Below, in pieces: positions 30,236 through 41,006 of a stretch of 64,000 nt of DNA. Each line of letters begins with the position of its first letter. Position 1 is the stretch's first letter. A program made the position numbers and the translations under genes. This DNA comes from Beaufortia kweichowensis. Its lineage: Eukaryota; Chordata; Actinopteri; Cypriniformes; Gastromyzontidae. The DNA lies in assembly GCA_019155185.1 (NCBI GenBank), contig CM032804.1, forward strand, positions 10,764,492 through 10,828,491. Reading direction: 5' to 3'. A model generated the notes under the pieces. The model had not been told where the DNA came from. It did not search any database and saw only the letters and a program-made list of their open reading frames with translations.

Positions 30236-33200
30236 TTACCTGTGATTGTATTGACACTCCCCCAGGTGAATATGCACCACTCCTTGCTTGTGGAGTTTCA
30301 GTAAATGTTCAAATTCAGCTGGCATGGAATGCACATTCTTTTTGCTCTCCCGATCATCATAATAATGGTTGGTGATCGATCGATTGTCATGCGGATGCTT
30401 GTTGAACGGCCAAAAGCCATACAAATGCACGTTTGTGCAAATCTCCAGCGCTAAACTAGCCATTATAAGTCCTGTGCTGGGGCGAACCGAGTTAAGCCCT
30501 CGCTCGCGCCAGAACTTCGACAGCCTTCTCAGGTAGTCTGGGTTTAGGAAAACAGGCAGTGGACCTTCCCTGCCAAAGTCCTCCAGTGTGTAAAAGGCAC
30601 GAAGGGATACGGGTGTGTTGTGGCCGTAGGAGAAAGCTGGCAGCAGCAGTAAGGCTTGTCCATAGGGACGGAGGCTTTCCACAAACGGACGACGTCGATC
30701 CATCAGTCCGCTGTATCTGGAAATAAATCACATTTTGTTTTATTTTTTGTCTTGTGATAATGGTACTCATGACCTGAAGGAGAGTTGACATTGAAAAGAC
30801 ATTCATTATTCTAACTCTTTAAAAGATTTAGCAAGTATTTAGGGACAATCTTTTCTTAAATAAAACTGAAATTTCACTATTTTCTGTTTGCTGAGCTTAG
30901 GTATTTAAACAGGAAGTTCTCCTATATTTGTGTGTGAAAAGTCATGTTAGTAAAGTCATGTTAAACGATATCAAAACCATGTTTACAGGAAGGAAACAAC
31001 CTGAAATCAGATCTAAACTCAGGCCTACTGACTTTAAAAATAGCATTCAAGGTTTTTACACTTACAACTAATGCCGGATTTGTTGTACTCGAGATTTTTC
31101 AGTCTAAACGTAGACTAAAAGTTTACCAAATTACAGAAAAATCATACAACATATATGCTTAAATATGTTTCTTTTTCATAGTGTGCAATATGTAAGAAGT
31201 TTACAACCAAATCAACATGATGTTTGTTTCTTACATAATAAATACCATATTTACAGAAACCTACATGTACAATCTTAGACTCACTTCTCATGGAGGATGC
31301 TGGGATTTGCAGTCACCAAGTTTGTTTTGTTGCCAACATCTTGTTCATGTCCTTTCCCCAACGGCGGAAGATTACATCTAACAATACAAGGGTGGACAAA
31401 GGGTTAGTGATCATATACTGGAATGAAGTAAATAAGTTAATATTGTATGATATTTTCGTGTGTGCTTTGAGTTTCAGAACATTATGATTTGGGCAGTGGA
31501 TCACATGAGGTGATTTGATACTAACCTGATGACAAATTGGGCTGAATTTATTTTCTCCCCACAGCTGCTATTGGACAAAACACCTCCGTTGCCCACCACA
31601 GCACATGATTCAAATGTTGCATTTCCTAAGGGCTGCTCCTACAAACACACAAATCAACAGTGTAACTAACATACATATAATATATGCTTCTACAAACATA
31701 TATTAACCAAATACAGCACTGAAATTATGTACATTAGGTAAAGTGTACATTTTTAACACACACATACTACCTTTGCAAAGATGTTGAACAGAGCCTGTGT
31801 CACTTGCAGTGGCTTTCTCTTCTCTCCATCATAGACAACATTTGACCCCAGTGGTGTATTTTTCTGTGTGACCACAGCTCTAGACACAGCATTACACTTG
31901 CTGCCTAACAATGACCTGGAAGGATATAGACATTTTTAACTTAAATTTTTATAAAACTTGCCTCTGAGGCAGTAAATACAGATAAATGACTGCTAAAGGT
32001 CACTATGCAATCTGCAGAGGTACCAAACACATAATTAGAATATGAATATGATATCTCAGGTCTAGAAATAATAAATGTTAGATAACAGATTTAAACCAGA
32101 GGACTTCACATAAAGGGACACTGGACCACATTTTAAACATGAGCAGCATTTTTTGTCAGTTTAAGTGTTTTTTGCCCCAAGTGTTGATTCATTCTGACCC
32201 TGCTCTCAACCCTAACACACTGACTCTGTTGTGTTACAGTCATGTTTATATCCAATGATGAAACAAAAATGCAATAGCCCTTGAGCTTATAGGATGTTAA
32301 TAGGCAAAAAAGCTAGAAAAAATCAGATCAGACCATAAGCAAGTATTTTTGCCAGACCATCCTAAATTAAAAGTCTCAAGAAGAAAAAAATTATACATTT
32401 TCAAAAATGATTAGTTTTTAGCTTGACAAAACAAAAAAATAATAGTATTTTTAAAATACCTAAAAATATAAAAAATTGGTTTAAAAAAATTACAGAATTA
32501 AAATATCTACATTTTAAAAATAGTTCGGATAGTGCATTTTCATGTGTATGTTCAAAATGTCAGGTTAAATAGAAAAAAGTCTGTTGTAAGTCGCTAAACC
32601 TTGTTAGATGTAGCCATACGTAATATTGCCTAGTTTCCATATTTGTGTTTGACTAAAATGTTGTTGACAATATTTTGTAATTGTGTTACGTCGACCGATC
32701 GGCCTATGACATCCAAGTAACGCGAGAGTAATACCAGAGCAGTCTCCTCCGTATACTTTCGAATTGCTCTCGCGATACTTTGAAGTTGAACTCTGCGAAG
32801 ATCGCCTAATCGCATCTGTTCCGTCTGGCGTTAGCACTTCACATCTGTTTTACTTCTCTGCTTTTAACGCGCCTACATACACATCCAAATGCCAGATACC
32901 GTCTACTAAAAAAGCTATAACCTTTCTTTTTTTTAGAAAAGTAGCCCCGCTGTACGCTCCACTATCCACATCGAGAGCGCGACGCTCGACTTCCTCAGGT
33001 ATGATTTATAAACGCTCGCTCACCATCACTCAAAACAAGCCTGTGGAAAGTTACTATAAATAATCATCAGCACAGGGCGAAGAGGAAGCGGCAGGGTGGA
33101 GCAGGAAGTTCAAGTTTTAACCACATATTTACATTAGCGCTGTTACTATTATCACTTACACTGTATTACCTTTGACAACACCACTAATAAGGTTGCTAAA

Positions 33201-35883
33201 AGTAGTTTTCCTTCGTTTACCTTGCTGGCAGCTTTGCACTTTGCTGTTTGGTGCTGTATAATGCTCTGTGTAGACTCGTGTGAATTGAGATACATTAGGA
33301 ATGCTTTTTTGTTTATATGGGATGACAGTACTGTGTATTCAATTTAATTTAGGAAAGAATAATTAGGGTTTGCCAGTGGTTTTTGTTGTTTTGCCTGGGG
33401 TTGACTGGAGGGTTGTGAAACCTCTGGTCTGAAATATGATCCGGTCCTGCATTACTGTATATCAACAATTTACTGCTTTTGGTCCAGCAAGATTTGCCAC
33501 AGATGTCACAGTTTAACTATTATAAAAACACCCCTTGATGACTTCAACTGTTTTACCTGAACTTTTTAAAGTTGGTTTCCTGCTTATTCCATTCGCTTGA
33601 GTAGTTTTCCAGTGCTTTGGTAATAAATACATTGTCTCTGTAAGAATTCACACATAAGATGAACTGTATCTTAAAATTAGGTCTAATTATAGGTCTGATA
33701 TAATTGTATTTAAGAGGTACAAATCGAAAAACAACAATACTCTCATATGCCAAAATATCATAGTACATATCATTAAACTTACTTGCATCCCTTGCAAGGC
33801 TGTGATGCATCTGAGACTTTTTGAGGAATCTTAGATGAAGGACGAGGGATTACATCACTGTGGACAGAATGAAATTTTGAAGTTTAACACAGTAAATAGC
33901 AAAGTACCCCTTATAATGGTTTATATCTTGTTTTAACAAAGAACAGTTTTTGTTATTAACACAGCACAGTTTATCAACTATTTATCCTTCCCCTGATTTA
34001 ATTACCAGCACTGTTTTAAGTTAATAATGCATGCTCGTATTCAACATCTTTTCTGTATATTTAATATTAATATTGATAAACATGTCTAAACTGTCTAATA
34101 ATCATTCATTTGCATTAATTTGATACTTATATAGGATATAGTCTCTGACACAACACCTTCTTTTTTGTATGTCTGTTACATTTTCCTGTTACATTACTTA
34201 TCTTTACATCTTTTTAATCTTTCTGTCTGTCTCTTGATATCTGTTTCTCCTTTTACTTTGCAAAAGTCAGACATCTTTGAGTTCAACCCTTGATAAATCT
34301 GTTAAACATTATATAAATAATCAATTAAACACACTTTTGCATTTTAGATGTAAGAATGCTTTGGCAGTAGATTTTAGGGTAGAAATTGTTCTCTCAAAAG
34401 CTACAATGTATTTACACTTTTTGATGCCTTTATAACTTTTAGTGCTATTTTGAAATTAAAATGAAAGACTTAACTTTGTGTTTCCTGTAATTTGACATCT
34501 AAATAACAAAAGCCTAATTCACACATTAGGTATGGTGACAGGTCCAGTGATTGTTTGCAGTAAAATTTCCAGGGAGATAATCTCCTACATGCCACACTGT
34601 GATTAAAGGCTGCTGTTGCCGGTGTAATAGCACATGAGAAACACCAAGTTACCAACAGTAAATATTTCCTCATCAAAATAAGTGTGAAATTGCATTCATA
34701 AATTTGCTCTTAATTTCTGTGATGCATAAACCTTATATAAAATACAAATACAAACAAACATACAAACACAGTGTAATGAATAGCGGAAATCACATTTTAA
34801 AAATGCAGTAGATTTTCTCCCCTATTTTACAGTCAAATGTTTGGTGTAAAAGTCACTCTGTGTTAAAGAAAATATTTGACTGCATAAATTATGCAAACTG
34901 ATATATTGCATACATAATAAATGTATATAAAGATTTAAAGACACACATTGGCAATTTATGAGTTTTTGTTCCTCTAAAAGAGTGAATAGGGTTTTGCATT
35001 GTAATCATTGTAATGGCATTATAGATTGTTTCATCAGACATGCGCCTGGCCCAAATAAACAGTCGTTTAAACAGTTGTTTATTGGTCTCGCTAGTGGCTA
35101 GTAATATGGCACTGACTACAAAATCAGTTCAAGTCAGGGGATGAGTAGACTAAAGTTGGGCTGAAGTTGTTGTTCTGTGGGATGCCTGACCTCAGGAACA
35201 AATACATAGAGGGACGCTTGTTATCGATTCTTTGTGGAAATCTGCCAGAAGTTAAGTTTGGGCCGGGTGGTATCATTTGTTTAAGTTGTTGCATTTGAAA
35301 CCGTCTATAAGGATTCACGTTTAGGAGAGCAGTGTTCGAACAAAACAAAGAAACAATTATTTATTAATCTAATATAAAACTTCACTGAAACACTGTAAAC
35401 AAATAAACATCTAAAGTCCAACTTTAACACTTTTAAAGTTTGTTTACCATTCTGATTTAGCATGGCATTTTCCATTCAACTTGTAAAGTATTACGTCACC
35501 CTGTGTCCACAAACATCCCTCTGTAGGAAACAGTTACTCAATATACTTACTAATTGGATGTGGGATAGAAAAGCACTCTTGACAGTGCAAAGATTAAAAT
35601 GTGCTAACTTATAAAGATTTATTGGCAACTCCAACTAACCTGACAGAAAAAAGATTGAAAAACCTAAGTGATGGAGTCTACGCCCTGTTTGCCAGCACAC
35701 GCTTTCTGGCACAATTTATCACTGAGTTGTTTTTAAGTTCTGACTCTGAATAGAAGAAAAAGTCTATTGGACAGACAGTCTGGAACAATCTACTCACTTG
35801 TAGGAGAGAAGAAACCAGAAGGCCACACTGGAGAAGGAACACAGAAAGATCACGGGAAGCAGCCAGAGCATTAGAGTCCTCAT
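30236..35883 (-). CDS. Alpha-2,8-sialyltransferase, ST8Sia VI/VII-type, complete
   Basis: Golgi type II enzyme of family GT29 that transfers sialic acid from CMP-sialic acid in alpha-2,8 linkage. Exons on the minus strand: 35883-35798, 33857-33783, 33637-33557, 31915-31771, 31638-31526, 31377-31285 and 30716-30236. All have AG/GT borders and phases join cleanly to 357 residues plus TAA. Seen in the protein: short cytoplasmic end and signal-anchor (about 3-27); sialylmotif L about 138-185 (CAVVGNGGVL and CNLPP with KTNLVTANPSI); motif S about 273-295 (RPSTG with VHLYGFWPF following); motif III His-Tyr-Tyr-Asp at 315-318; motif VS His327 and Glu332. Potential N-glycosylation at Asn65, 135, 152 and 183. 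The length fits ST8Sia members. The motif S region is closest by recognition to ST8SIA6; fish also carry ST8Sia VII/VIII lineages, so I give no symbol. It lies head-to-head with two Siglec-like genes. Confidence 0.92.
32630..32815 (-). CDS. Unrecognised 61-residue open frame
   Basis: Minus-strand ATG at 32815, stop TAG at 32632-32630. The predicted product is helical-looking, with heptad-like Leu/Ile/Val spacing, basic early and ending HKYGN. It does not match any family I can name. It lies in the CpG-rich patch within an intron of st8sia, same strand as that gene, and an AG directly precedes the ATG, so it could also be an internal exon of an unseen transcript. It may be chance, since CpG-rich DNA lengthens open frames. 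No poly(A) signal is seen close downstream. Confidence 0.2.
   Translation of the reverse strand: MRLGDLRRVQLQSIARAIRKYTEETALVLLSRYLDVIGRSVDVTQLQNIVNNILVKHKYGN
32640..33060. other. CpG-rich island inside st8sia intron 3
   Basis: The fourth coding exon (31915-31771) and the third (33637-33557) are separated by a 1.6 kb intron that contains an abrupt CpG-rich patch (gtcgaccgatcggc, taacgcgagag, gagagcgcgacgctcga). On the minus strand it has a TATA-like tttataaatc (near 33010) and the small open frame described separately. Whether it is a promoter, a retroposed fragment or a repeat is unknown. Confidence 0.4.
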
Positions 35884-36305
35884 AACGTGGGTCAACTGTC
35901 ACGCAAACGCGAACACATGCATCCGTCCACATGTGTTCTCGTAAACTCTCATTCAAATGCAGATGCTGCAACTGCCAACCACTTCCTGCGACGTCTTCCT
36001 TAGTTTAACTGTGTCTGCGTAAGACTTTCTTGACTAACGCACCCGGTTTTAGACCCTCTCTCTCTGACATAGCCGTTGTCACTTCTTCACCGCTTTGCTT
36101 TATCAAGCTCTGACTAATCCATTAAAACAGTTTCTTTTCTTGCATACAAATAAATTCATCCGCTCCTCTTCTCCCTGCTTCACTTCTTTAGGGCATGTTT
36201 TTCTTGCCTCTCCCACTTCCTTGTCATTTAGTAGCGACCCCGACTTTCCTTTAGACTGTTTCCCTATAAATCTCAAGCTGTTGCTTCTGCATTCTCAGCC
36301 CCTCC

Positions 36306-36328
36306 TCTCTCTCTCTCTCTCTCTCTCC
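36306..36328. repeat. CT dinucleotide run
   Basis: Short pure CT tract upstream of st8sia; low-complexity. Confidence 0.85.
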
Positions 36329-37311
36329 CTGGACACAACTTGCTCGCCCCTCCCTCTCTATCTCTCTCATACCCACATACATAGTTACACTCACTCTTTA
36401 TCCCCCAGAGTAATATGGGTAATACGAGTTGTGAGTACAGAATTAGCCCATGGCAGCACCTCATGACTTGAAAGAAGGGTATGTTTGCTACAGAAGGCTG
36501 TTCCCCTTTAGTGCAGCAGCCAATGATGACTAAGGAACGCAATGGGCAGCGGCCATTAGCCAATCAAATGCATGTCTGATGTGACCCCTCCATGCCCCCC
36601 TTACTTACGTGTACAGCCTAGCTTTCTCAGTTCTGCTGATAGTTGGAGAAATGGAGAGAAGATTCGGGGGGTGGTTATAGTTATACAATACTTGCAGTTT
36701 TAATAATAATAATACTAAATCAGTTTTAGTTTCAAAAATACTCTTAGGATAAAGTGTATGTAAAGCAGTGTATTTATGTATAGTACTTAAATGTGAGGCA
36801 CAACATTTTATTTCTATGTATGTCTCTACATATAGAGGAATAACAATAAGGCTAACTTGAACTTGAAATACAGATCACACATTTGTAGACATTTTAACCT
36901 AAAATCTCGAAAAAATTTAATGTCATCAACTACTCAGTTATTGTTTACCACATTCAGACTTGACAACTGCCCTCACTTTACCAGTAAATACAGGCAAAAT
37001 TAAGCAATCCTAGTTGTGACTCTAAATGAAAAGTAAAACATTGCTTAACATTTAACATTATTTTTTGCACTTGGAATTACTTGCTTGAGAACACAAGAGT
37101 TTGTTAAAGCTGTTTCTGCTACTGATATGAATCTGATTAGTGCACATGTGTTAACTGCTCATAGATTGTATGGCTCCACATGATTGCAGTGTACTGTATT
37201 GTTTTATTTTTTTAAGTGTATCTTGTTTAAAACAAGATATGGTATCTTTTTTGATCATACAGGTGGCTTTTCAAGATGGATCAAGGATCCATGCTCCAAC
37301 AAACAGTAAGA

Positions 37312-37513
37312 TGAAAGAGATTGTTCACCCAAAAATGAAAACTCTTTTATTGAATAAATGTATTATTCACTCTCATATCATTCAAAACCGGTATATAATT
37401 CTTCTTCTGTGGAACACAAAAGAAGATATTTTGTCTTAGTGGTTTTGTGTCCTTTTGTGTTGTGCAGAAGAAAGTCATACTAGTTTGGAATGACATGACA
37501 GTGAGGAAATGAT
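37312..37513 (+). mobile_element. MITE-like dispersed element, 'agttcacccaaaaatga' family
   Basis: It starts gagattgttcacccaaaaat and carries 'cactctcatatcattcaaaa', 'tctgtggaacacaaaagaag', 'atattttg' and 'tttggaatgacatgacagtg' near the far end. This is the order of a very common noncoding cyprinid element. Related copies are at 42886-43177, 48662-48875 and 59536-59762. No coding capacity. Confidence 0.6.
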
Positions 37514-38255
37514 GTACGGATATTCATTTTTGAAAAAAATATCAGTCAAGGCACAATAATGAAAGTGCCACCAGATGAAGACTAAAATGATATTCAGGTG
37601 TCCTGATTTAGTAATAGGCCTACAATACGTTTACAAGAAGTAGATGTATTTATTTTTACAGAATAGGGAGTTTTAGTTTATACACGCTTCTCATTCCTGG
37701 AATTATCTGCGATTTGTAAACATAACTAACATAAAAGCCACCAAAATACTGCATACAGCAAATACCAAAATCCAAATCCAGTTCTGTCTCTGAGATTATA
37801 TCTTCTCTTGAGATTATAAAGGTTTTCTAAGTATATTTTCTGCTTTATTTAACGAGCTGAAATTGAAAATGAGTGAATAAATGAATAAGTGGTTTTGGAG
37901 AAAGGATGATTTGCCTCAACTTGCAATAAGTGATTTTGTTTTACATGTTGAACTTGAGTAGGAAGAAATTTATGCTTTCTCCTCGCACATAAATAAGTTC
38001 TGATTTATTGAGGTATTTGCTCGAAAAAGAAAAGGGCTCACACACCCAGTTATTAATAGTTTTTTTCTAAGTGAGTAGACGAGAAGCACAATACACATCA
38101 CGAAGCAGAGAGAGAAGCATTTCTATGTTTAATGCGATGTAGAGGGAAGCAAAATCGACACAAAAAGATGCAACGGTAGGCACATTTCCTTAAAACTTTA
38201 AAATCCTTTATGAAATACAAAATCTTAATACTGTACTGTTTAAAAACCGCTTCAG

Positions 38256-39533
38256 GGTGAAATTTTCAGTGGGTGTGGTTCTGCTTTGTGTTCTGCACAT
38301 GTGGATTGAATTAACTAATGGGTGCTTCACTGATGATGGTGAGATTCAACAGTGATTCAGCTAAAAGCAACTAGTTGCAATGCAATCATAAGTTGTTTCT
38401 CAATGTTTTATTCTTCTACCTGTCGTATGCAGCTGAATTAGAATTGCAGCTGGAACAGAAATTCATAACTGCTGTAGCAGGATGTGCCCGGATCCCATGT
38501 GGATTTACTAATGTATCAAAAGCGATAAATGCCAAACAGGTTTGGTTCAAAGGTAGCCCCGAGTTCCCTCTTAGCCCACCAGAGGTGGAGGAAAAGAAGA
38601 AACTGATGAGACCATTTTCTACATTGGAAGAATGCAGCGTTATTCTGTGGGACCTAATTGGACATGCTAGAACTGGCAACAGATGAAAAACACATCTTTC
38701 CTGAGAGAGTTACAGTGTCTTATTCTGCTGGTATGTATGTGCAGGTCAAAAGAGTCTAAAAGAGTTTAATATGTTTGTAATGAATCTGTTTTTAAATCCT
38801 TCTGTTTCCCATACAGCAAAAGTGAACATCAGTCTGAGCAGTGAAGTCCTTGAGACCACAAAAAAGACATTTCTAACTTGCAGTATTTCAGACCTCTGTC
38901 TTGATAGCGATCCAAAGGTAACCTGGATAGGGCTAAGCTCAAAACAATATATACCCTTCGGTTATTCAATAAAAATGGATAATTATTTACAATACTATGA
39001 GAAGCTTCTTTACAAGACTGTCCCTGAAAATCACCAAGCAGAGATCACATGTGAGTTTACGTTTGGAAAAAATCTGACCGCTAGTGCTACTGTTACTTTA
39101 ACGGTTCACTGTAAGTACAGTTATATTTGGCATTATACTTTCTCTGTGTCTCTCTATAGGTTTATTTATCACGGCTGTACCGTATGTTTTTGCAGCTCAG
39201 CCTCAGATTCTCAACAGTTCTTCATGCACCCTGCAGCAGGATCTTGTCACCTGTGTGTGTGAAAGTAAGAGTGTGCCTTTGCCTGATATTCACTGGCCTC
39301 TACTGCAGGATAACCAACATTTTACTACTGTCAGAGCATCAGATAGTCACATGACTGTAAACAGCACCTTCACGGTGACTGCTAAGGAGTTTGGGAGCTT
39401 CGGCTCTGTGATTTGCTTCAGTAGAAATGACATTGGTCAGGCAAATATGGCACTGCCGGTGATCTTTGAAGGTAACCCAGATGTGGCAAATGAACCTGCA
39501 GTGATCTCTGAAGGTTATTCAGACAATGAATAA
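38256..39533 (+). pseudogene. Siglec/CD22-like Ig receptor gene A, start lost and frameshifted
   Basis: Four exons align with gene B downstream: signal exon 38256-38338, V-set 38433-38730, C2-set 38817-39110, third Ig 39196-39471 (or read through to TAA at 39531-39533). The family encodes cell-surface Ig-fold receptors, many binding sialic acid. Two lesions are visible. Where gene B has ATG, A has GTG (38257); the next in-frame ATG (38299) would cut away most of the signal peptide. In the V-set exon about 21 bases around the F strand are missing with one base gained, so the frame hits TGA at 38684-38686 before the proper exon end. The C2 and third Ig exons remain open and in phase. The stop at 39531 lies inside an AATAAA (39529-39534). 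Most simply a decaying tandem duplicate; a secreted or alternatively started product is not excluded. Confidence 0.75.
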
Positions 39534-39534
39534 A

Positions 39535-40435
39535 AAAGTGTAGGTTATTACAGTATGGTATCCATCCAACGTGATCCATCTTAAATCTCATTTTCCTATA
39601 GCATGTTTTTCCTGTAGGAAACTTGGTAGTCTGAGTATTACAAAAAAATAAAAAAAGTAATACTTACCAGAAGATGCTACTTGGACATATATCTACTGAT
39701 ATATGATATAGATATTGTATTACTAACAATAAGTACGTGGGTTGCGTATTTGGAGCTAGTGCTTGAATACTTCATTATTTACAGCAGTTGCCAAACATCA
39801 CCACCTACAGCCCGAATCCGAAGTCTGCATAATGGGAAACATGGTCATTTCCTGCAAATCAAATAATTAAAATTATTGAACTAACTATTAAATTCATTGT
39901 TACTAAAAAAACCTTGTTAATTTTTACTTTGTGGCATGTGTTAAAAGTTTTAAAGCATCATATTTTCCGTACATATTAGATGGCTCTAAAAATAAAAAAT
40001 ATCTTAAAAAGGCAAAAACGTTTGAACAATATTATAATATATTTTTAAATAAGCTACACGTGACATGGCTGAATTCTGTGGAAAATTCTACGACAAGTGT
40101 AAATAAATAAATAAATGGATAAATAATTAAACACGTAAGTAAATACTTTTGTCGTGAAAATTTTAATTATTTGCTAAATGTTTATATTAGTGTGCATTAA
40201 CCTTCATTTGTATAATTCATTTCTACCTTTATTTTGTTATTTCTTCATTCATTTGTTAATTTATGTTTGGTGTACGCACTTTCAACTAAAAGGGGCAGTG
40301 CACGCAGGTTACGCTCTTGCGTAGCTTGAGGAATAGCGATATATTGCATTTGATTGCTAGCCCGGATTAACCAATAGCAACGCGCAATGTTTAGTGACGT
40401 ATGAGTAAAATTGTGAAATAGAATCGGTAGAGAAA
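39535..40435. other. Spacer between Siglec-like genes A and B
   Basis: About 900 bases, AT-rich, with short tandem aaataaat units near 40105-40125. The last 200 bases become less AT-rich and lead into the probable first exon of gene B. No exon recognised. Confidence 0.4.
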
Positions 40436-40540
40436 GGCGAACGATTCCCACCTGTGATGCGCTGTTAGGCAATAAAGTCGTCGCAGAGACATTCATTTAA
40501 AAGACTGACAGTGCGGATTCATAAGACTCGAGCTTTAAAG
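40436..40540 (+). other. Probable noncoding first exon/promoter of Siglec-like gene B
   Basis: The sequence ends with agctttaaag followed by the strong donor gtgagt at 40541, 465 bases before the acceptor (tgcag, 41001-41005) that precedes the signal-peptide exon. The left border is a guess. It is inferred to be the 5' UTR exon of gene B. Confidence 0.4.
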
Positions 40541-40689
40541 GTGAGTTTGTTCGCGTTCTTGTCCTGTGCAATAGCTTTAACATTTGAAGGAAGGATCTGT
40601 TGTTTTTATTCTTGTTTTCAACACACGTCAGAAGTACTATAAGATCTTACCACATTTTAAAATACTCGAGTGTACTTTTGTGTTTAACT

Positions 40690-40875
40690 GTGGTAAAATC
40701 GCTAAATACTACAGTGTTTTAGAAGCTTACTATAGTAAATATTAAAGTATACTACAGTGTTTACTACAGTTCATCAGTGCAATGTAGTTATAGTATACAT
40801 TAACTAATTACTGTCACAATATACTACAGTTTACTATAGTAAACACTAAAGTGTACTACAGTATTTTTCCTGTGG
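40690..40875. repeat. Palindromic 'ttactatagtaa / tactacagt' repeat
   Basis: Repeated and inverted short units (ttactatagtaa, tatactacagt, gtttactacag, then tactacagtttactatagta) fill about 180 bases of gene B's first intron. The pattern is that of a small foldback/MITE element common in fish. Boundaries are approximate. Confidence 0.5.
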
Positions 40876-41006
40876 GTTTATACAGAATTTAAACACGGAG
40901 AGAATAAAAACAAAAGTTTTGCAGAGAAAAATCTTTGACAATTCATTGACTTAATCCAACGTTATATATGTTTATACATTATATAAGTTTATTAACTCAT
41001 TGCAGG

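Larger units (their letters stand above)
35884..38255. other. Divergent intergenic region, st8sia to Siglec-like gene A
   Basis: 2.4 kb between the st8sia start (minus strand) and the first Siglec-like signal exon (plus strand); it must hold both 5' regions. It contains a CT run (36306-36328) and a MITE-like element (37312-37513). A possible noncoding exon for gene A ends near 38173 (atgcaacg followed by gtaggc). No coding exon seen. Confidence 0.4.

Noticed and set aside
36095..36466. 123-residue plus-strand frame upstream of st8sia
   Set aside because: Low-complexity Ser/Leu-rich translation driven by the CT run; no family match.
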